The notes: generated by a model from the letters alone, not told the origin. A stretch of DNA of 10,064 nucleotides from Conidiobolus incongruus B7586 (GCA_000697335.1 JNEM01012118.1:1-10064), one strand, 5' to 3'; counted from the stretch's first letter, positions 1 through 6,844 are shown. Numbers and translations: made by a program.

Positions 1-395
1 TGTTCCAAATTGCTGGTATTGGTCCATTTGAAGGTCAAGCTCATCACTTTGCTCTTGCTGCTCCTGTCAAGATTGAATATGCTATCAATAGATATATCAC
101 TGAAACCAGACGTTTGTTCTCTGTATTGAATCTTCGACTCGAAGGAAGAAAATATTTAGTTGGTGATCAATTAACCATTGCAGATGTTGCATCCTATTCA
201 TGTGTAGGATATGCTTACAATCTTGGAATTGACTATAACGACTTTCCTAATGTCAAAGCATGGTTATACAATCTTGATCAACATCCCAAGTTTGTCAAAG
301 GAATGAATGTTCCAGAACCAAGTCACTATATTTCCACAAGGAATGATATTGAAAAGTATAAAAATGCACTTAGAGAAGCTAACGAAACTATATAA
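1..395 (+). CDS. Nu-class (YfcG/Ure2p-like) glutathione transferase, 3' part only
   Basis: This is the C-terminal helical domain of a glutathione S-transferase whose 5' half lies outside the window. The frame enters at MFQIAGIGPFEGQAHHF, which matches residues 105-121 of the intact copy at 8952-9677. The GQAHHF signature of Nu-class/YfcG-type enzymes and the LTIADVAS folding box are both present. Such enzymes bind glutathione in the cytosol and act on disulfides or peroxides; that is family knowledge, not shown here. The first 169 bp are identical to the right-hand copy and the first ~357 bp differ at only five sites, four of them silent. The last codons then diverge: this copy stops after NETI, six residues before its twin ends in FESFNN. 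No disabling change is seen in the visible part, so it is probably functional. An AATAAA lies 31 bp after the stop. Confidence 0.9.
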   Translation, partial: FQIAGIGPFEGQAHHFALAAPVKIEYAINRYITETRRLFSVLNLRLEGRKYLVGDQLTIADVASYSCVGYAYNLGIDYNDFPNVKAWLYNLDQHPKFVKGMNVPEPSHYISTRNDIEKYKNALREANETI

Positions 396-425
396 GGGTG
401 TATCAGTATTTAATCATTATATTCT

Positions 426-431
426 AATAAA
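426..431 (+). terminator. Poly(A) signal AATAAA of the left GST
   Basis: A canonical AATAAA hexamer starts 31 bp after the GST stop codon, the usual place for a eukaryotic cleavage and polyadenylation signal. In DNA this AT-rich, chance hexamers are common, so position is the main support. Confidence 0.4.
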
Positions 432-1129
432 CTAACAAACTTCCTAGATATCATTATTATTCGAATCAAATTTATATGTCCTCTTAATAAACTTTCTTAA
501 GAATATATATACATAGTAAATAGTGGCTTTACATTTTGCCATTTAATATCAAGTCATATTGATTTATCACTAAATAAATGCTTGAATGTTTAATTTATCA
601 ATTTTTTATTTAACTAGAATTGAATTGATTTTAAATATTTTTTAATAAAAAATTAAATTTTTAAATCATCAGTAATATCATTAATATTAAATTTTTCTCA
701 AAAATTGATAGTATTTACCAAAAGTAAAAAATAAATATAATGAAATTTTCGTTATTGTTTTAATTTTGAAATCAAGTTAACAATATTTTACATGAGCATA
801 TTTTAGTTAATCGATTTATATATCATACAAACAATCCTATATCAAGATAAAAATTTCAAGCAACAAATGTATATTTAGGTTATATAGAATCATCACATCC
901 TTAGAATTGTTATATATCAAAAATCTCTGTTGTATATGAAAATAAAAGGAAATATAATTGAAAAACATAGTAGTATTAATTATATCATATTGTAATAATT
1001 TTTTATTTTTGTTATCCAGCATTATATTAATAAAATATTAGTACAATATAATTTATAAAATTTAATATAAAATATCATTTTAATATTTAATAATTCGATT
1101 TATTAAAAATAAAATACCAAAATTGATTA

Positions 1130-1135
1130 TTTATT
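1130..1135 (-). terminator. Poly(A) signal of the 76-aa peptide gene
   Basis: TTTATT on the plus strand reads AATAAA on the minus strand, about 55 bp downstream of the peptide gene's stop. It fits a polyadenylation signal, but base composition makes chance occurrence likely enough to keep confidence low. Confidence 0.35.
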
Positions 1136-1188
1136 AAGAGCACTTTTGAATAGCTGATTGATTTGAAAAAATTACCTTTATAATTTTC

Positions 1189-1419
1189 TTAATGATACTT
1201 TGGTACACAATAACCATAATCAGCATACTTTCTGTATTTGCAATACATATGAGGTGGGCACCGTTTTCCAACAAAACCTCCACACATAATTGGTTTAATG
1301 TGATGAAATCCACTACCCTTCTGGTGGTCTAACTCTCTCTTGTTATACTGAACTCGTCCGTCATGAAAACACAGACCGAAAGGAAGATTAACTAAAACCA
1401 AGTATAATGGCAATTTCAT
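1189..1419 (-). CDS. Secreted one-module cysteine-rich peptide, 76 aa
   Basis: This is a small secreted protein of unknown function. Residues 1-17 form a signal peptide (MKLPLYLVLVNLPFGLC). A short acidic/basic stretch follows with a dibasic Lys27-Arg28, a candidate Kex2 site that would release a mature peptide of about 48 residues. The C-terminal half is a single four-cysteine module: Cys46-GGFVGKR-Cys54-Pro-Pro, Cys60, Cys71, with ADYGYC at its end. It is closest to the third module of the larger proteins at 2633-3130 and 6311-6844, and it shares its pre-pro-module layout with the 90-aa peptide at 5340-5612. The start is the first ATG of the signal peptide, with A at -3. A TATA-like box sits about 52 bp upstream. 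Four cysteines suggest two disulfides. The reading as a gene rests on homology to three other genes in the window. Confidence 0.8.
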   Translation of the reverse strand: MKLPLYLVLVNLPFGLCFHDGRVQYNKRELDHQKGSGFHHIKPIMCGGFVGKRCPPHMYCKYRKYADYGYCVPKYH

Positions 1420-1470
1420 TTTGAAGTATCCACAAATTAATAATATTGTATTTCATACGATGAACTTCAA

Positions 1471-1476
1471 TTTATA
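1471..1476 (-). promoter_or_regulatory. TATA-like box of the 76-aa peptide gene
   Basis: TATAAA on the minus strand lies about 52 bp upstream of the ATG at 1419, similar to the spacing seen at the other minus-strand genes. The surrounding DNA is nearly all A/T, so this is suggestive only. Confidence 0.3.
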
Positions 1477-1682
1477 TTTAAAAAAATTGAGTAAAATTAC
1501 TTTAAATTTAATTTCTTTTTAAAGTATACTCAAATTCAATATTATTATTTGTTATATTATTATTAAATTTATTTTACTTCAAATTATATAATATGATATA
1601 ATCTACTAATTTAAAATTAATTCAGTTAAATTATCCATTTTCTCAAATTCCCACTTACTGGATTAATTTATAGTTAAAAACC

Positions 1683-2469
1683 TCAATTAAGAGCTATTAT
1701 ATTTCCCTTATATAACCATATACAATAATATGAATATGATTTTAAAATAATTGTAAAATAGATAAGGTATCCAAGAAAAATTATATTATATTTTAATAAT
1801 TTTCTAATAATATAACAAATTATTGAAAGTGTAAAAAGATTGACAAGGGGTAACAATACCAACGTTATGATTTCATCCAAGTGGTCAAAGATATAGTTGA
1901 TTGTGTGGTCCACAACTCTAGGGGCCAGGATAACAAATTTAGTCGCGATGGCTAGACACTTGGGTTCATCATATGCAATTAATTGTAAATTAGGCAAATT
2001 AGAACTGATGAGGGTCATATTGTAAAGTTATATAATAATGAATAAAATAAACGGGAGGTTGTAGCAAAATTGGGTTTTGATATTGGAATAAGTTGAATGA
2101 AATATATTGTGATGTGTTAAAGGATGATTTTTATTAATACATTAAAATAGAGGTGTTACTCTTGGAATTGATGGATATAGAATAGAGGATAATTGGTAGT
2201 AGAGGTGTAATTTTGATTAGAAAACCAAAGGTCAAGCTTATAGGATAGAAGACACTGGTATATTTAAAGGTATTTAGGAGTTTATGGGGGTGTGGTTGCC
2301 TAATGGTGTATCTTGTGATGGTTCTCAGGACTGGTTTCTTGTTCTTGTTTATCCGAAGGAACAAGGTGGAACAAAAACTATAGCTTTGTAAATTCAGTTC
2401 ATCTATCGATTGTATATAGGTTATAATTAATTTATTGTTTGAGGTGATTTTCAGTAACTTTGATATCTA
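1683..2469 (-). pseudogene. Possible decayed multi-pass membrane-protein gene
   Basis: This stretch is more GC-rich and less repetitive than the spacers on either side. It holds two long open segments on the minus strand. The first runs from about 2469 to 2134, is open without an ATG, has basic and polar residues and then a hydrophobic helix (TSVFYPISLTFGFLIKITPL). The second runs from 2018 to 1683, starts MTLISSNLPNLQLIAYDEPK, and holds two hydrophobic segments (IITLVLLPLVNLFTLSIICY and IIFLGYLIYFTIIL). A stop and about 115 bp of AT-rich DNA separate the two; a short intron there did not give a continuous frame when I tried the obvious GT...AG pair. Several helices with basic loops could suggest a rhodopsin-like receptor, but no diagnostic motif is visible. 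It may be a relic, an intron-split gene, or chance. I cannot name a family. Confidence 0.28.
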
Positions 2470-2632
2470 TATAAATTTTATATTTCACTGAACTGCTTTA
2501 GTTTAAATTTTAAAAATTCTTTATTAACTTCAATTACAATTGATTCAATATTATAGATTTATATTCAATTTAAATAATCTAAGTCAATGTTTGAAACGGA
2601 TTTAAAAAATATTAATTCCAACGAACCAATAA

Positions 2633-3130
2633 TTATTGATAACAATATCCGTAATCTGCATGTTCTAAATACTGACAAAAGAAACCTGGAGGACATTTGG
2701 CACCAGCAAAACCCCCACACATCGTCAACTTTTCACAGGTACCAAGGGTTGACCCAGAATTATCATAAACACAGCTATAACCCTCAGGACATGGTTGATT
2801 TGCAAACCCTCCACACCTAGGTATCTGCTTACACTTACCAATTGATCCAGTATTTTCATATACACACTCATAGCCTTTGGGACATTGTTGGTTAGCGAAA
2901 CCACCACAGATCAATTCAGCCGGCTCAGGATCTGAAGGTTTTTTGCAGCACCCAATGTTGATACCAGGAATCTCAAATTGGCATGTAGAACCTTTTGGGC
3001 AAATTGGAAACCATTTAGAGCAAAATAATCTCGTAGAGCAAACAAATTGAATCCCTTGAGGCTTTGAAGTTTGAACTAGACTTCCTTGACTGTTCACCCA
3101 ATTTATTAAAATTAATTTTATCAGAATCAT
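2633..3130 (-). CDS. Secreted three-module cysteine-rich protein, 165 aa
   Basis: This is a secreted disulfide-rich protein of unknown function. A short hydrophobic signal peptide (about residues 1-15, MILIKLILINWVNSQ) is followed by a six-cysteine domain with Cys31, 37, 44, 50 and a vicinal Cys61-Cys62; its CPKGSTC...GCC pattern recalls half a granulin repeat. Three tandem four-cysteine modules follow, each C-x7-C-P-x-G-x2-C-x10/11-C: Cys75-100, Cys106-132 and Cys138-163. The total of 18 cysteines would allow nine disulfides. The module resembles the CGGxxGxxCPxGxxC repeat common in secreted fungal proteins. Its paralog at 6311-6844 keeps every cysteine. Differences concentrate in the N-terminal domain and the linkers, which indicates selection on the modules. 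The ATG at 3128-3130 is the natural start, with a TATATAAA about 49 bp upstream. The signal peptide is rather short, so an upstream exon cannot be excluded. Confidence 0.88.
   Translation of the reverse strand: MILIKLILINWVNSQGSLVQTSKPQGIQFVCSTRLFCSKWFPICPKGSTCQFEIPGINIGCCKKPSDPEPAELICGGFANQQCPKGYECVYENTGSIGKCKQIPRCGGFANQPCPEGYSCVYDNSGSTLGTCEKLTMCGGFAGAKCPPGFFCQYLEHADYGYCYQ
2642..2908 (-). repeat. Three tandem CGGFA cysteine-module repeats inside the 165-aa gene
   Basis: Three coding repeats of about 78-81 bp lie head to tail: 2831-2908 (module 1), 2735-2815 (module 2) and 2642-2719 (module 3), separated by 15 bp linkers. All three begin CGGFA and keep the 7- and 5-residue cysteine spacings. 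Modules 1 and 2 are closest to each other (NQ.CP.GY.CVY.N). Module 3 is distinct, ending in ADYGYC. Confidence 0.85.
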
Positions 3131-4078
3131 AGCAACAAAATTTTGATTATTAAAGAAAATTTGACTGTTCTACTATTGTTTATATACTTACTATTTATTG
3201 ATGATCATTGATATATTAACCAAATGCAAAAATATCCATTTGTTCATTTTGTATATAATTACCATTAATTGTGATGATCTTTTAAAATTAAAATTTCCAA
3301 TTCAATTAAATATTTCTAATCAGTTTGGTATTTATAACTAATTTGTTAATGGGATTTGTAAAATAAATTTATAATGTATTAAAGCTCTATTTAAAATAAC
3401 CAATCAATAATATTATAGAGATTTTAAATTATTGAAGAATATTCTAAATTGATATGAATTTAGTGTATGTTATAATATGAAATATTTCAAACTTTATTAA
3501 GATACCAATAATATTATTTCTAAACATTATTTTTAAGTCAAATTAGTTTATTTTGAGTGGAATTTACTTGGAACTAAAAAATAACTTGACATTTGAACTG
3601 ATAGAAATTAAAAATAATTTCAAAATTTTCATATTAAAACTTAATTATTGATTTTATTAATAAATGTAAAGTATTTATATTATAATGGTATATAAATATA
3701 ACTACGTACACAATTTCTAATGTAACAACAAACCAAATTGAATTATTTTTGAATTTAAATTTTGTTGCTGTTCATTTCAATGGAATTATTTAGTGCATAT
3801 TTAATTATGTATTAGATATATTAAGTATTCAATTCATATAATTTTCAAATCAACTAAATTTTAATATAACTTGAGAGTAAATTTGGTTCAGTTATACATA
3901 CTATATTGAATACATAGTTCCTATAAATTGTAGATACTAACTTGCCTTAATTATATTGATATATATTTATTACCATTGTGCAAGATTATATATGTATTTA
4001 TACAAGATTAACTTAATGTGAATATTAAGCTAACCTATGTTCATCCTTTTCAACTCAAGTAATTAATCAATTAAAACA
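3131..4078. other. AT-rich spacer between divergent genes
   Basis: I see no gene or RNA here. It separates the minus-strand 165-aa gene from the plus-strand GST pseudogene, so it should once have held two divergent promoters. A TATA-like box for the 165-aa gene is at 3179-3186. On the pseudogene side I found no convincing box at the spacing used by the intact GST. Confidence 0.6.
3179..3186 (-). promoter_or_regulatory. TATA-like box of the 165-aa gene
   Basis: The minus strand reads TATATAAA here, about 49 bp upstream of the ATG at 3130. The position fits a core promoter in a compact eukaryotic gene. The only other support is the similar placement of boxes at the other minus-strand genes. 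Confidence 0.35.
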
Positions 4079-4795
4079 ATAATTTAATCTAATAGTTCTT
4101 TTTACACTTACATTACTCCAAATCAACATAAGATATGAATTGCACTAGAAATTTTTGTTATTAACTATTAAGTTGTATAGCCTCATATGGGAAGGAATCC
4201 GCAACAAGGAAAACTGGTTATTGAAAATCAATCCAATGGAAAAATTCGCATAATCATTGATCATTCAAACGATGATTTTTCAGTATTTGAATTTCGTGCT
4301 ATTTTACTCTACTTGATGCAAAACTATGATCCTGAGCATAAATTGTGGCCTAAAGATCCCAAACTTCAGTCTGAGGTCGTTCAATGGTTAATGTTCCAAA
4401 TGGCTGGAATTGGCCCTATGGAGGGTCAAGCTCATCATTTCGCTATTGCAGCATCTGAAAAGATCGAATATGCTATCAACCGCTATATTAATGAAACTAA
4501 ACGTTTATATTCAGTCTTGGATAAACGCCTCGAAGGAAGAGCTTAATTAGTAGGTAATCAATTGATCATTGCTGATATTACATCATTCCCATGGGTTGGT
4601 TACTATTACAACTTGGCTATTGATATTGATGAAGTTCCTAATCTTAAAGCTTGAATTAATAGACTCGATCAGAATCCCAACGTGATCAAGGGATTAGATA
4701 TTCTAAATAGAATGGATATTGTTTGTTAGACAGAATCTCAAAGTGTTAAAAAGGCCAAGCAATATAGCTTTAGTAAACAAAATAAAAATGAATAA
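4079..4795 (+). pseudogene. Full-length disabled Nu-class glutathione transferase
   Basis: The whole length aligns to the intact GST at 8952-9677, at roughly three-quarters amino-acid identity in the best part. The start ATG is ATA at 4079. Stops in the ancestral frame are TAA at 4085, TGA at 4136, TAA at 4544 (in place of Tyr), TGA at 4652 (in place of Trp) and TAG at 4727. An extra T near 4169 and a lost A in the run at 4239-4244 shift the frame and then restore it. Conserved remnants include TPNQHK (4115-4132), IALE, INP, IIDHSNDD, DPEHKLWPKD, GPMEGQAHHF and the degraded IADI box. The glutathione-contacting ESG motif has become EFR. A 119-residue open stretch survives at 4187-4546, but its first ~18 residues are out of the ancestral frame, so it is not a sensible protein. 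The gene lacks introns, like its intact relatives. Confidence 0.93.
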
Positions 4796-5029
4796 AATTC
4801 ATCATAATCATTAAAAATCTCTGGGCAAATTTGTAAATTGTTATTCATGATCAGAAATTTTCCAAATTTATTTTCTTTATATTTAAATTTATATAACTTT
4901 AAAAACTCTAGATAATTAATTATTCAATAACAGAACAATATTAGAATACTTTTAGATATCAATATATAATAAATATATGTAATTTGTAATATCAAAAATT
5001 CGAATAAAATCATAATCAAAAATTTATGA

Positions 5030-5095
5030 AGCACGATAGACTAGAACTTCCAGCCTTTCAGTCTGGAGGGGGAAGCGCTAAATTTGTGCCAACTC
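5030..5095 (-). pseudogene. tRNA-Phe-like relic
   Basis: On the minus strand this GC-rich island shows parts of a tRNA-Phe in the right order. AATTTAGC (5077-5084) resembles the start of box A. CCAGACTGAA, ending in the GAA anticodon, resembles the anticodon arm; the arm is closed by TCCAG/CTGGA at 5049-5067. A degraded variable and T-arm region (GTTCTAGTCTATCG) follows. The D arm and box B do not match well, and the acceptor stem does not pair convincingly, so it is at best a decayed gene or a tRNA-derived SINE head. A chance GC-rich hairpin is the alternative. Confidence 0.33.
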
Positions 5096-5220
5096 TTCTA
5101 AAATTCATTCTCAATTTCATTTTTTATTTATCAATAATATTTTCATGATAAATCTTATTTTTATATACATTTTTATTATTTGTTACAGATTAATTTTTTC
5201 CCATTTCATAAGATATATAA

Positions 5221-5242
5221 ATATATATATATATATATATAT
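5221..5242. repeat. (AT)11 microsatellite
   Basis: Eleven uninterrupted AT dinucleotides, preceded by a slightly imperfect ATATAT extension. It is a simple repeat in spacer DNA. Confidence 0.95.
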
Positions 5243-5291
5243 CAAATTATTATTAATGAAATACAATTCAAATTTATTAAAATATTCATGG

Positions 5292-5297
5292 TTTATT
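5292..5297 (-). terminator. Poly(A) signal of the 90-aa peptide gene
   Basis: The minus strand reads AATAAA about 43 bp beyond the peptide gene's stop, with a second copy at 5273-5278. Either could direct polyadenylation. Base composition limits certainty. Confidence 0.35.
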
Positions 5298-5339
5298 GAA
5301 TCATAAATTTCATCATCAAGCATTAGAGTATTAATGTTA

Positions 5340-5612
5340 TTAATTCATTTGGCTACCCCAATGGTGGTGCTTATAAACACAGTAACCCCAAGCGTGAGGC
5401 CAGTGATGTTGTTTCTTGCAGCGCATGTAGTAAGGGCATCTCAAGTGCCTAGGTCCTCCACATCGAATAGGTCTGTGGGGGGGCCAGTGCTTTCCAAGTT
5501 CACCCTGTTCAAGAATGATAGGATCTCTTCTGTCCAACTGGATTCCCTCCTCATCACTACAAGCGACGAATGGAACGCTCATCAATACAAACAAGTAATT
5601 CAAAACTTTCAT
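5340..5612 (-). CDS. Secreted histidine-rich one-module peptide, 90 aa
   Basis: This is a small secreted protein of unknown function, occupying the same relative place as the 76-aa peptide in the other gene unit. The signal peptide is about residues 1-18 (MKVLNYLFVLMSVPFVAC). A pro-region follows with dibasic Arg28-Arg29, a candidate Kex2 site. The C-terminal part keeps the four-cysteine frame Cys51-x7-Cys59-x5-Cys65-x12-Cys78, but the inter-cysteine residues have drifted: CGGPRHLRCP instead of CGGFA...CP, and WGYC for YGYC. Nine histidines occur in this part, including HHWPH (69-73) and KHHHWG (81-86), which could bind metal ions; that is inference. The local DNA is more GC-rich than the flanks, as expected for a coding region. 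The start is the first ATG, with A at -3. A TATAAATA box lies about 62 bp upstream, and AATAAA lies about 43 bp past the stop. Confidence 0.82.
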   Translation of the reverse strand: MKVLNYLFVLMSVPFVACSDEEGIQLDRRDPIILEQGELGKHWPPHRPIRCGGPRHLRCPYYMRCKKQHHWPHAWGYCVYKHHHWGSQMN

Positions 5613-5673
5613 TTTAACACAATTAAAATTAATATTAAATACTACACAGACATATTGAATATCATTCGCTGGG

Positions 5674-5681
5674 TATTTATA
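5674..5681 (-). promoter_or_regulatory. TATA box of the 90-aa peptide gene
   Basis: The minus strand reads TATAAATA about 62 bp upstream of the ATG at 5612. It is part of a 12-base string, ATAGTATAAATA, that recurs at almost the same distance upstream of the intact GST (9738-9749). This shared string and spacing make it the best-supported core promoter element in the window. Confidence 0.5.
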
Positions 5682-6093
5682 CTATCAAGGTTATTCGAAT
5701 TGATTTTACTTTAAATAGATTTGAAAAAAATATACACTTTATATAAGTTTTAAAAATAAGATTATATTTGATATCTATTGATTTAAAGTTTATAAGATTT
5801 TTAAATTAATTTTTTTAAATAAATCTTTTTTCTGTCAATCAATATATAGTAATTAGATCATTAGCTAATTTAGAGTTTATTAATCAACTTTATAAACTTC
5901 CAATTTGATCAATTAGGAAATCTTTAAATAATTTGATTGACTTTTAATATACTTAATAGTAACTTTGTTGAAACAATGTAATATGATTTCGATAATGTAT
6001 AGTATATTATTCAATTATTCTCATCAAACTGTCAGAAAAAAATTTTTATTTCAGGATTTAATTGTTAATAAGAAAAATTGTATTTGATTATAT

Positions 6094-6116
6094 ATTATTA
6101 TTATTATTATTATTAT
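6094..6116. repeat. (ATT)7 microsatellite
   Basis: Seven uninterrupted ATT triplets plus a partial unit, in spacer DNA. Confidence 0.92.
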
Positions 6117-6310
6117 ATAACATAATCAATATCACCAAACTATTATATGGAATCTTAATCAATATTTAAAATATTATCTACCTCTTAATTATGTTGAAAT
6201 TTGGAATAAATTATAAATTATTGAGAATTATAAAATGTTAATTAAGAACTAAAAACATAAGAGGAAAAATAGATTTATATTGTTAAATAAATAATTGTGT
6301 ATTAATTATA

Positions 6311-6844
6311 TTAATAGCAGTAGCCATAGTCAGCACCTTGCAAATATTTGCAAATTTGGCCTTTTGGACATTGGGCACCTGCGAATCCTCCACACATAGT
6401 CTGTTTAACGCATTTTCCAAGTGTGGATCCAGAGTTGTCATATACACATCTGTAGCCCTCTGGACACTGTGCATTGGCGAAGCCTCCGCATGTGGGCTCG
6501 GAAGGCTGAGTGTCAATTTTCCTACATATACCTATTGATCCAGTGTTTCCAAACACGCACTCGTACCCCTTAGGGCATTGTTGGTTGGCAAATCCACCGC
6601 AAATCGCTTCAGTTGGCATTGGATATGGTGGAAGTGTAGGAGCGGGAAATGGATATGAGGGTTGGCAGCATCCAATAAGAGATTTTCCAATATATTGACA
6701 AGTAGTACCATAAGGACATTTCGCAATAGGAGAACATATAGTTCTTTTAGCACATGGATTAATAGTCAAATTTACACTACTGTCTTGAGCAGCTGTCAAT
6801 TCTTCAGCACCAATTAAAGAAACCAAAATCAAGTTAAAGATCAT
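6311..6844 (-). CDS. Secreted three-module cysteine-rich protein, 177 aa
   Basis: This is the paralog of the 165-aa protein at 2633-3130, function unknown. I use the ATG at 6842-6844; the frame stays open further upstream, but without an ATG. A signal peptide (MIFNLILVSLIGA, about residues 1-12) is followed by an N-glycosylation sequon NLT at residues 25-27. A six-cysteine domain (Cys31, 37, 43, 49 and vicinal Cys59-Cys60) comes next, then a proline-rich linker of about 20 residues (SYPFPAPTLPPYPMP). Three CGGFA modules end the protein: Cys82-107, Cys119-145 and Cys151-176. All 18 cysteines match the paralog. Modules are about 75-83% identical, while linkers differ in length (an extra Pro-rich stretch, and TQPSEPT between modules 1 and 2). 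A TATAAAA lies about 74 bp upstream. It lies downstream of nothing on its own strand close by, so it is probably transcribed alone. Confidence 0.9.
   Translation of the reverse strand: MIFNLILVSLIGAEELTAAQDSSVNLTINPCAKRTICSPIAKCPYGTTCQYIGKSLIGCCQPSYPFPAPTLPPYPMPTEAICGGFANQQCPKGYECVFGNTGSIGICRKIDTQPSEPTCGGFANAQCPEGYRCVYDNSGSTLGKCVKQTMCGGFAGAQCPKGQICKYLQGADYGYCY

Larger units (their letters stand above)
396..1188. other. AT-rich spacer
   Basis: I see no gene here. The region is very AT-rich with many A/T runs. It holds the 3' flanks of two convergent genes: AATAAA signals for the GST (426-431, and again near 485) and the downstream signal of the 76-aa peptide gene at 1130-1135. A short minus-strand open frame at 837-1022 has no recognisable motif and a low-complexity Ile/Asn/Tyr/Phe composition, so I read it as chance. 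Confidence 0.6.
4796..5339. other. AT-rich spacer with a GC-rich island
   Basis: No protein gene is visible. The spacer holds a short GC-rich island at about 5030-5095 (see the tRNA-like entry), an (AT)11 tract at 5221-5242, and AATAAA signals for the convergent 90-aa peptide gene on the minus strand at 5273-5278 and 5292-5297. Confidence 0.6.
5613..6310. other. AT-rich spacer
   Basis: No gene is seen. The right part is the 3' flank of the 177-aa gene, where no strong AATAAA is close to the stop. The left part carries the TATA box of the 90-aa peptide gene. A run of ATT triplets lies at 6094-6116. Confidence 0.6.

Noticed and set aside
837-1022. Small minus-strand proteins at 837-1022 and 7659-7841
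   Set aside because: They are low-complexity Ile/Asn/Phe/Tyr-rich frames in spacer DNA, with no signal, domain or partner in the other unit.
2587-2820. Plus-strand open frame over the 165-aa gene, and similar shadows at 6283-6753
   Set aside because: They lie opposite or out of frame to the cysteine-module genes and show no conserved motif. The module frames explain the sequence.
4187-4546. A 119-aa gene starting MGRNPQQGK
   Set aside because: Its first ~18 residues come from a shifted frame of the GST ancestor, and its end is a stop inside the domain, so it is a remnant open stretch of the pseudogene.
4079-4795. Alternative genetic code to explain the in-frame stops in the GST-like sequence
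   Set aside because: The stops stand in place of different amino acids (Gln, Ser, Tyr, Trp), and there are also two indels and a lost start codon. The intact genes around it end normally at TAA or TAG.
5334-5714. Plus-strand open frame of 126 aa
   Set aside because: It overlaps the minus-strand 90-aa peptide gene, which has a signal peptide, conserved cysteine spacing and promoter support. The plus frame has no such features.
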